Source: G036327475 sp036327475
GTDB lineage: Bacteria; Pseudomonadota; Gammaproteobacteria; Enterobacterales; Enterobacteriaceae
Direction of reading: 5' to 3'
Assembly: GCF_036327475.1 (NCBI RefSeq)
Contig: NZ_CP132913.1
Location: 186,001 to 250,000, forward strand
DNA length: 64,000 nucleotides
The notes beneath the pieces were generated by a model, which did not search any database, had not been told where the DNA came from, and was given only the letters and a program-made list of their open reading frames with translations. The translations under genes were made by a program, and so were the position numbers. This document shows positions 57,354 through 64,000 of the stretch, piece after piece. Positions within the stretch are counted from its first letter, which is position 1. Each line of letters opens with the position of its first letter.

Positions 57354-60008
57354 ATGAGCGACCTTGCCAGAAAAATTACACCAGTCAATATCGAAGAAGA
57401 GCTGAAACGTTCTTATCTGGATTACGCCATGTCCGTCATCGTCGGACGTGCGTTGCCGGATGTGCGGGACGGACTTAAACCCGTACACCGTCGCGTGCTG
57501 TTTGCGATGAGCGTGCTCGGTAATGACTGGAATAAACCTTATAAAAAATCAGCGCGCGTCGTCGGCGACGTCATCGGTAAATATCACCCCCATGGGGATA
57601 TTGCTGTCTACGACACCATCGTGCGTATGGCACAGTCGTTCTCGCTGCGTTATATGTTGGTGGATGGCCAGGGCAACTTTGGTTCCGTTGATGGCGACTC
57701 CGCCGCGGCGATGCGTTATACTGAAGTGCGCATGGCGAAAATTGCTCACGAGTTGCTGGCGGATCTGGAAAAAGAGACCGTTGATTACGTGCCCAACTAT
57801 GACGGCACCGAGCAGATTCCCGATGTCATGCCCACTAGGTTCCCTAACCTGCTGGTCAACGGCTCTTCCGGCATAGCAGTGGGGATGATTACCAACATTC
57901 CTCCGCACAACCTCGCGGAAGTCATCGACGGCTGTCTGGCCTATATCAACGACGAGAACATTAGTGTCGAAGGTCTGATGGAGTATATCCCCGGTCCCGA
58001 TTTCCCCACTGCCGCCATCATCAATGGCCGGTGCGGTATCGAAGATGCATACCGCACCGGGCGCGGCAAAATCTATATACGCGCGCGCGCCGAGGTAGAA
58101 ACGGATGGTAAAACCGGCCGCGAAACCATCATCGTGCATGAAATTCCCTATCAGGTGAATAAAGCGCGTCTAATTGAGAAAATTGCCGAGCTGGTCAAAG
58201 AAAAGCGTATCGATGGCATCAGCGGCCTGCGCGATGAATCCGACAAAGACGGTATGCGCATCGTCATTGAAGTTAAACGTGATGCGGTTGGCGAGGTGGT
58301 GCTTAACAATTTGTACTCCCTCACTCAGCTGCAAGTGTCGTTCGGTATCAATATGGTAGCGCTGCATCAGCGGCAGCCGAAGATCCTGCCGCTGAAGGAG
58401 ATTTTATCCGCCTTTGTGCGCCATCGCCGCGAAGTGGTAACCCGCCGTACTATCTTTGAGCTGCGTAAGGCCCGCGAGCGTGCCCATGTACTGGAGGCGC
58501 TGGCGCTGGCGCTGGCGAACATCGACCCGATTATCGAACTGATCCGCCATGCGCCGACACCGGCGGAAGCGAAAGCCACCCTGGTGGCGCGTTCGTGGGC
58601 GCTTGGCACCGTTTCCGTCATGCTGGAGCGCGCCGGTGACGCCAACGCCAGGCCTGAGTGGCTGGGGCTGGAGCCGCAGTACGGCATTCGCGGCGATCAA
58701 TATTATCTGACCGCGCAGCAGGCCCAGGCGATTTTGGATCTGCGGCTGCAAAAACTGACCGGTCTGGAACACGAAAAACTACTTAATGAATACAAGGAGA
58801 TGTTGACCCAGATAGCGGAACTTATCCGCATCCTACAGAATCCAGACCGCCTGATGGAAGTAATCCGCAAAGAGCTTGTCGCTATTAAAGAGCAGTATAG
58901 CGATCCGCGCCGTACCGAGATTACTGCCAATGCTTCAGACATCAATATCGAAGACTTAATTAATCAGGAAGATGTGGTGGTCACTCTATCCCATCAGGGT
59001 TACGTGAAGTATCAGCCGTTGACGGACTATGAGGCACAGCGCCGCGGCGGAAAAGGCAAGTCAGCGGCCAGCATCAAGGAAGAGGACTTTATCAACCGGC
59101 TGTTGGTGGCGAACACTCACGATACCATCTTGCTGTTCTCCAGCCGAGGGCGGATGTATTGGATGAAGGTCTATCAGTTGCCGGAATCCAGCCGCGGCGC
59201 CCGCGGCCGGCCGATAGTCAATCTGCTGCCGCTGGAGTCCAACGAACGTATTACCGCCATTTTGCCGGTACGTGATTATGAAGAAGGACGCCACGTCTTT
59301 ATGGCGACCGCCAGCGGCATCGTGAAGAAAACCTCGCTTATCGAGTTTAGCCGACCGCGCAGCGTCGGGATTATCGCTGTTAATCTTAACGATGGTGATG
59401 AGCTGATCGGAGTGGATCTGACCGACGGCAGCAACGAAGTCATGCTGTTCTCCGCTTATGGCAAAGTGGTGCGTTTTCCGGAAAATCAAGTGCGCAGCAT
59501 GGGGCGGACCGCGACCGGCGTCCGAGGGATCAATCTAGCGGACGGCGACCGGGTGGTGTCCCTCATCGTACCGCGCGGCGAGGGGCCAATATTGACGGTC
59601 ACCCAGCATGGCTATGGTAAGCGCACCTCGCAGGCCGAATATCCGACTAAGTCCCGCGCGACCCAGGGAGTTATCTCCATTAAGGTGAGCAAACGCAACG
59701 GCGAAGTGGTAGGGGCAGTGCAGGTGGATAACTGCGACCAGATCATGATGATAACGGACGCCGGCACGTTGGTGCGCACGCGGGTTTCCGAGGTAAGCAT
59801 CATCGGGCGAAACACACAGGGCGTGACTCTTATCCGCACCGCGCAGGATGAGCGCGTGGTGGGACTGCAGCGCGTCGCCGAGCCGGTGGACGATGAGGAT
59901 TTGAATTCGGTAGCGATCCCGGATGTGGCGCCTGAAGACGGCCTCATGGGTACCGATGACACGGATGACAGCGTCATCGATGATGATGTTGACGGCGAAC
60001 GCGAATAA
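57354..60008 (+). CDS. gyrA: DNA gyrase subunit A, with isoleucine at QRDR position 83
   Basis: GyrA is the breakage-reunion subunit of gyrase, which introduces negative supercoils. The ORF has 884 residues (E. coli 875). The catalytic Tyr122 lies in AAAMRYTEV. The GyrA-box QRRGGKG starts the C-terminal beta-pinwheel at about residue 560, and the acidic tail is complete. In the quinolone-resistance region the sequence reads HPHGDIAVYDTIV. Codon 83 (57600-57602) is ATT (Ile) instead of the usual Ser, and Asp87 is kept. The residue before Phe97 is Ser where E. coli has Pro. Confidence 0.98.
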   Translation: MSDLARKITPVNIEEELKRSYLDYAMSVIVGRALPDVRDGLKPVHRRVLFAMSVLGNDWNKPYKKSARVVGDVIGKYHPHGDIAVYDTIVRMAQSFSLRYMLVDGQGNFGSVDGDSAAAMRYTEVRMAKIAHELLADLEKETVDYVPNYDGTEQIPDVMPTRFPNLLVNGSSGIAVGMITNIPPHNLAEVIDGCLAYINDENISVEGLMEYIPGPDFPTAAIINGRCGIEDAYRTGRGKIYIRARAEVETDGKTGRETIIVHEIPYQVNKARLIEKIAELVKEKRIDGISGLRDESDKDGMRIVIEVKRDAVGEVVLNNLYSLTQLQVSFGINMVALHQRQPKILPLKEILSAFVRHRREVVTRRTIFELRKARERAHVLEALALALANIDPIIELIRHAPTPAEAKATLVARSWALGTVSVMLERAGDANARPEWLGLEPQYGIRGDQYYLTAQQAQAILDLRLQKLTGLEHEKLLNEYKEMLTQIAELIRILQNPDRLMEVIRKELVAIKEQYSDPRRTEITANASDINIEDLINQEDVVVTLSHQGYVKYQPLTDYEAQRRGGKGKSAASIKEEDFINRLLVANTHDTILLFSSRGRMYWMKVYQLPESSRGARGRPIVNLLPLESNERITAILPVRDYEEGRHVFMATASGIVKKTSLIEFSRPRSVGIIAVNLNDGDELIGVDLTDGSNEVMLFSAYGKVVRFPENQVRSMGRTATGVRGINLADGDRVVSLIVPRGEGPILTVTQHGYGKRTSQAEYPTKSRATQGVISIKVSKRNGEVVGAVQVDNCDQIMMITDAGTLVRTRVSEVSIIGRNTQGVTLIRTAQDERVVGLQRVAEPVDDEDLNSVAIPDVAPEDGLMGTDDTDDSVIDDDVDGERE

Positions 60009-60107
60009 CACTCTCGTCCGGCGACGCTCCGGTGCGTCAAGGCGACAAACAAGTGCCAGCGCGGTTGCGCTAGCCTTTTTTGGTTCTCACTTGTTCTCTT
60101 TATCTGA

Positions 60108-60905
60108 ACGATGAAATATCTCACTTCGTTTCGCAGTACGATCAAATCTCCTGCTACTTGTTCAGGACGCTGGCGCTAATGCTGTGGGCGTTCGGCTCGC
60201 CATTATCCTTCCTTATATCATTCCTTTATTTTATCAGCCTGTTGCATCAGTGTGAACTCGTACTGCAGCAGGAACACGGCAATAGCTACGAATTAAGTGC
60301 GGAATTATATCCGGCACTCGGCGGATTATCACGCACCAGCTGAGATACATGATGGAAAATAGGCTGACCGGCAGCCCGGGTTAGGCTGGAAGGCCGGACG
60401 CCAACGCCGGTGGCAAACTCAACTCAGCCGCACTACAGCATGCTCATCCCCAATGACGACTGCGCCAAAGAAACTCCGCGTTTTCATGATACGGTCAGCG
60501 CACTAACCTATTTCTCAGCTATTGGAAAGACAATTTTTCTGATACCTACGATCTCAACCAGGTGTTTATATCGGCTTGAGAGCCCGTACCTGCGCCGATT
60601 GCAATATGCGCAGCGTGGAGAACGGCAACAACGCCATGCTGAAAGCCTAGTATGCCAGGTGTCAAATTTCGCCACGCGCGCCTCAGCAACCGATAGGGAA
60701 CGCATGTTGGGTCGCCTCCGGTAATCGGCACGACAGCGGCAGCTATTGTGTGCTTATCCCCTTTTATGGCGGCAATAAGCTGGAAGCGCTCATCGGCATC
60801 GAGCAAACGATAAGGCTGGATGATTCGCCAGCGCCAGAAAAATATACCGCTAAGCCTGACCAGCGGCGAACGCAGGCGTTTTGATCATAACCACATGCTG
60901 CTATT
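60108..60905 (+). pseudogene. rcsC: Sensor kinase RcsC, N-terminal remnant
   Basis: MKYLTSFRSTIKSPAT matches the RcsC start MKYLASFRTTLKASRY. The first membrane helix (FRTLALMLWAFGSPLSF) and periplasmic pieces SYCVLIPFYGGNKLEALIGI and EQTIRLDD follow in other frames. The kinase, receiver and C-terminal domains (residues about 260-949) are absent. The remnant ends at about 60905, back to back with the rcsD remnant. Confidence 0.92.
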
Positions 60906-61590
60906 TGTTTAAACTGTGGTTGCTGAATCTCTTTTCCACTGCGATACTGATGCGTTTAACCTGGTTGTTTGGCGTCATCGATATCGTTATCTCGCTGTCC
61001 GTGGCGTTTCTGTCTGGAGTGCGAAATTGGCGCACGTCATATTCAGCGGGATAAGATCGTTGATGGACCAATCGAAGGCAATAATGGTTGCCAGATGGCC
61101 TGGCTGATTGAATATCATGCGCTGCGTGAAATAGTAGTCGTTGAGAAAACGTATTGCGTAGGGGAGAGAAGCTTTTGCGTTCATTCAGGATGTTGGCCTG
61201 CTGCAGCATTTCGACACGACGAGATCCGCCAGCGAGCCGATATAGCTGTCGCGAAGGCGTGGATTCGGGTCACGGCCCCGTTGAGATAGTGACGAAAATC
61301 ATCGCGTCGGTTTTCTTGTGGGGTTTATTCACAAAATGGATGCCTGGACGCAGCCGTATCTCGTCGTTGGGTCGCAGCGCCTGCGGGTCGTTTGCCGGTA
61401 GCGTCATAAAGCTGATAGGCCGTGACGCAATATTTGTCGATGCGTTTTGCATGGAGGCGACAATGATGCTCAGACTATGCTGCTTTTCCACCATGTAGGT
61501 ACAGAACACCTGATAACCCAGGAGACATAACGAAGAAATAAATAAGAGGATAAATACCAGAAAACTGCTCAGCAGCGCAGTCGCGATTAA
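60905..61590 (-). pseudogene. rcsD: Phosphotransfer protein RcsD, N-terminal remnant
   Basis: On the minus strand a membrane segment ALLSSFLVFILLFISSLCLL is followed by IHFVNKPHKKTDAMIF, resembling RcsD VYYLEKPRRKTEALIF. RRVEMLQQANILNERKSFS, FNQPGHLATIIAFD and INDLIPLNM match the periplasmic domain (RRAEMLQQANALDERESFS, FNQPGHLATVVAFD). The cytoplasmic part with the HPt domain, and all of rcsB, are missing. Confidence 0.93.
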
Positions 61591-61599
61591 CATGATTTT

Positions 61600-62340
61600 T
61601 TTAATTTACCTAACTGGTCCGGCTCGGATTGTTCCTTAATGGGTTACGCGGCGCGCGCTGACCAGACAGGCGCTGGTAATGCCCAGAAAAGTCGTGAAAG
61701 CCGGATATCATGGTGCGGTCTCTGGCCTTCTTCTCGCTACTGCTTGAATGTTTATCGTAATATTCAGCGCGCTCAAACCGGCAAACATCGGAAGCGCTAG
61801 CAGCGAGCTGAACCCAGACAGATCAGCAGGCGAAGGGGCATCGTTAATCGCCAGCCGCGCTTTGGCGAAAGGCACCATCGACACCAAGGACTATGGTGAA
61901 GACGGCGATAAAACACCACACGGATGGCGACACGCACCGGATAGGCGGTATGAAGTTCTGGGAGAGGGCGGTGGTCATAATAATGGTCATGGTTAAAAAC
62001 GTGGCCAATGCGGGTCGCAATCGAATTTGCTGCTTCCTGCGATGGCATCAATCCCCCTTGGTCGCCGTAGGGTGGTCGTTTCTCTATATGGGCGGCGGGT
62101 GCCGCCATCAGTTACCATCGCGCTCAGCCTGGCGAGAGCCGACACCGCTCTTGCCAGGCTGAATCGTCGCTGTTTTGATCCTTTCGTCTTACATTATGTT
62201 TACCTTGTCATGACTTGCCCTGTTTGGCATGCGTAGGGCGCACAATGTAGCACGCCGTACGCTGGCAAAAGATGGAGGGCAGTCAGCAGTTTACGCCACC
62301 CCTCGCGCATCCATCCCGCGAGGGGTGGCAGAACGCTGGT
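61600..62340. other. Unrecognised stretch with a possible membrane-protein remnant
   Basis: In one minus-strand frame (about 61780-62050) ATFLTMTIIMTTALSQNFIP and VWCFIAVFTIVLGVDGAF look like transmembrane helices, but stops interrupt them. I cannot name the family. A hairpin CCACCCCTCGCG/CGCGAGGGGTGG at about 62297-62328 is conspicuous and might end a former transcript. Confidence 0.4.
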
Positions 62341-62824
62341 AGGAATGACCATATTACCTTATTTATGCACTAGAAATAAATTCTACTTGCCTCACTTTAC
62401 AACCTGAAGCATCGTTGCTGCTCGGTATAGTATTCTCAGTCTCTCTCACTCTCACTAAAAAATAACGGCGAATGCTATCATGAGCAACGGTTTATTTATT
62501 TTGATCACCGAGAATTTTATTTCGATCATCTGGTAAAGTGTGAGGATAGTTGTTTTTAACGTTATGTTTATTAGCATTGATATTAATTAGCTCTTTTAAT
62601 ATAGTTATTTAGTATTTATTATTTTCATTATTATGATGTATGTCAGTTATTTGTTGTCCTCTAATGGCTTGAAAGGTCAAAATCCATCGAGTATGATTCT
62701 GCGGTCAGTGCAATATCCAATCTATCAATGAAATCAAGATCTGTTGAATGCTCGTTTTTATTTGAGCCTCTGCGGATATCAAATTATTAGTGGCAAAATA
62801 TAATAAATATAGAGGGTAATCAAC
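62341..62824 (+). promoter_or_regulatory. AT-rich upstream region of the porin gene
   Basis: This 480-bp AT-rich region without ORFs lies directly upstream of the porin, where OmpR boxes and, in E. coli, the divergent micF RNA are found. GAGGGTAA 11 bases before the ATG is the ribosome site. I could not identify OmpR sites or a micF gene with confidence. Confidence 0.5.
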
Positions 62825-63931
62825 ATGAAACTACAGTATCTGTCTGTACTCGTTTCGGCTATGGTGATAGCCGGCAGTGCCGGGGCCGCCGAAGTTTATA
62901 ATAAAGACGGCAATACACTGGATCTGTACGGCAAACTCAACGGCATGCGTTATATGTCCGGCGGTGATGATAAAAACGGCGATCATTCTTTCATTCGTTA
63001 TGGTCTCCGTGGAGAAACTCAGCTGAGTGACGGACTTATCGGATTCGGTACCTGGGAGCATGAAGTCGGGCTGCGCCATGCCGAAAGCGAAGGCGCGAAA
63101 AGTTCCTTTACCCGACTAGGTTTTGTTGGGATTAAGTTTGACAACGGAGGCAGCATTGACTACGGCCGAAACTACGGCGTGTTATATGACGTCGGCGCCT
63201 GGGCCGATGTGATGCCGAAATTCGGCGGCGATACCACCGTTACCGATAATTTCCTTTCCGGCCGCGCCAATGGCGTGCTAACCTATCGCAATACCAATTT
63301 CTTCGGGAAGATGGATGGTCTGAACTTCGCGCTGCAATACCAGGGTAAAAACGACAGCAAGGAGGGTGATACTACTGGCCGCGGCCTCCAGGAAGCCAAT
63401 GGCGATGGCTATGGTCTGTCCGTCACCTACGATTTGGGTAACAGCGTGTCTGCCGGTGCCGCCGTTAGCAGCAGTAACCGCACTCTGTCTCAGCGATCGT
63501 CGACGGTTGCGCGCAATCATAGCAAAAAGGCTGAGGCCTATGCCTTCGGCCTGAAATATGACGCTTATAATCTTTACCTGGCCGCGCTGTACGGCGAAAC
63601 CCACAATATGACACCCTACGGTAATTTCTCGAGCGGTTTACACGACTTCGCTGAAAAGGCACACAATCTCGAATTGGTCGCGCAATATCGGTTTGATTTC
63701 GGTCTGCGTCCCTCTCTCGGCTATCTGCAATCGCACATTGACAGCGATCAAGACGGTAAGAGCCACGATATCAAAAAATACTTCGGGGTGGGCGCCAGCT
63801 ACAACTTCAATGAGAACATGCTGACCCTCATCGATTATCGCATTAATCTACTGTCTAAGGACGACTTTACACGTGCTGCGCAGATTTCCACAGACAATAT
63901 TGTCGTATTAGGTATGACTTATATGTTCTAA
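62825..63931 (+). CDS. ompC: OmpC/OmpF-family general porin
   Basis: This is a trimeric 16-strand outer-membrane porin for small hydrophilic solutes. The precursor has 368 residues with a 21-residue signal peptide (MKLQYLSVLVSAMVIAGSAG-A, then AEVYNKDGNTLDLYGK). The C-terminus VVLGMTYMF ends in Phe, as required for Bam-dependent assembly. TYRNTNFFGKMDGLNFALQY is a family block. In constriction loop 3 the usual PEFGGD motif reads PKFGGD (codon 63218-63220, AAA). Its place next to the rcsD remnant matches ompC in E. coli, so I call it ompC; other porin names are possible. A strong terminator follows. Confidence 0.93.
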   Translation: MKLQYLSVLVSAMVIAGSAGAAEVYNKDGNTLDLYGKLNGMRYMSGGDDKNGDHSFIRYGLRGETQLSDGLIGFGTWEHEVGLRHAESEGAKSSFTRLGFVGIKFDNGGSIDYGRNYGVLYDVGAWADVMPKFGGDTTVTDNFLSGRANGVLTYRNTNFFGKMDGLNFALQYQGKNDSKEGDTTGRGLQEANGDGYGLSVTYDLGNSVSAGAAVSSSNRTLSQRSSTVARNHSKKAEAYAFGLKYDAYNLYLAALYGETHNMTPYGNFSSGLHDFAEKAHNLELVAQYRFDFGLRPSLGYLQSHIDSDQDGKSHDIKKYFGVGASYNFNENMLTLIDYRINLLSKDDFTRAAQISTDNIVVLGMTYMF

Positions 63932-63968
63932 TGAATTCACCGCGACAAATATAGGGTTCCTGAAAAAC

Positions 63969-64000
63969 GGGGCGTGCGGTGTGTGACCGCACGCCCCATT
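63969..64000 (+). terminator. Terminator hairpin after the porin gene
   Basis: GGGGCGTGCGGT, loop GTGTG, ACCGCACGCCCC form a perfect 12-bp stem 38 bp behind the porin stop. The T-tract begins at the window end (ATT). Confidence 0.85.

Noticed and set aside
62474..62505. Sequence resembling the 5' end of micF RNA upstream of the porin
   Set aside because: The similarity is on the plus strand, the wrong orientation for a divergent micF, and the region is AT-rich enough for chance.

Overview
The window looks like a chromosomal segment of a Sodalis-type gammaproteobacterial insect endosymbiont, most likely Sodalis glossinidius or a close relative. This rests on three things. The intact proteins read as Enterobacterales orthologues. 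The gene order follows, in mirror image, the E. coli segment from gltX down to gyrA/ompC. About two thirds of the E. coli genes expected here survive only as frameshifted, truncated or fused remnants, while GC content stays moderate and codon use in intact genes looks ordinary. That fits recent, ongoing genome erosion in a host-restricted bacterium. I saw no insertion sequence, prophage or CRISPR array. All identifications come from recalled family sequences, with no database search.

Layout. 0-10 kb: tRNA-Val/Lys, gltX, tRNA-Ala, nupC, then remnants of mntH, an aldo-keto reductase and ygeA, intact glk, and remnants of ypdB/ypdA. 10-20 kb: tRNA-Arg(CCU), remnants of yfdC and the ccmABGH cytochrome c maturation cluster, intact mlaA, yfcZ remnant, intact sixA, an AT-rich stretch with a ruined membrane protein, and smrB/prmB remnants. 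20-33.6 kb: intact aroC, fabB, pdxB, truA, accD, folC, dedD and cvpA, between remnants of mepA, mnmC, yfcJ, flk, usg and dedA. 33.6-39.3 kb: a continuous run of pseudogenes (purF, ubiX, hisJ/argT, hisQ, hisM, hisP, yfcH, yfcG, yfcE, yfcD). 39.4-46.5 kb: intact pta-ackA, remnants of yfbV, yfbU, yfbT and yfbS, intact yfbR. 46.6-52.4 kb: remnants of alaA, nuoM, nuoN, elaB, menF, menD, an MFS transporter and yfaE. 52.4-64 kb: intact nrdB-nrdA, ubiG and gyrA, a collapsed rcsC/rcsD locus, and an intact OmpC-family porin.

Function. What survives is core biology: tRNA charging (gltX), fatty acid synthesis (accD, fabB), shikimate/folate/B6 steps (aroC, folC, pdxB), dNTP supply (nrdAB, yfbR), DNA gyrase, glucose phosphorylation and acetate overflow (glk, pta-ackA), and outer membrane maintenance (mlaA, porin). 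What is lost is coherent: cytochrome c maturation, complex I, menaquinone synthesis, de novo purine synthesis (purF), histidine/basic amino-acid import, Mn import by MntH, and the Rcs envelope-stress relay. Intact nupC beside a broken purF suggests reliance on nucleosides from the host.

Two structural signatures stand out. First, perfect or near-perfect adjacent duplications of 9-22 bp are scattered through pseudogene and intergenic DNA, and I found none in intact genes. Second, several deletion junctions have fused the remnants of once separate genes (ccmB-ccmG, purF-ubiX, nuoM-nuoN-elaB, rcsC-rcsD).
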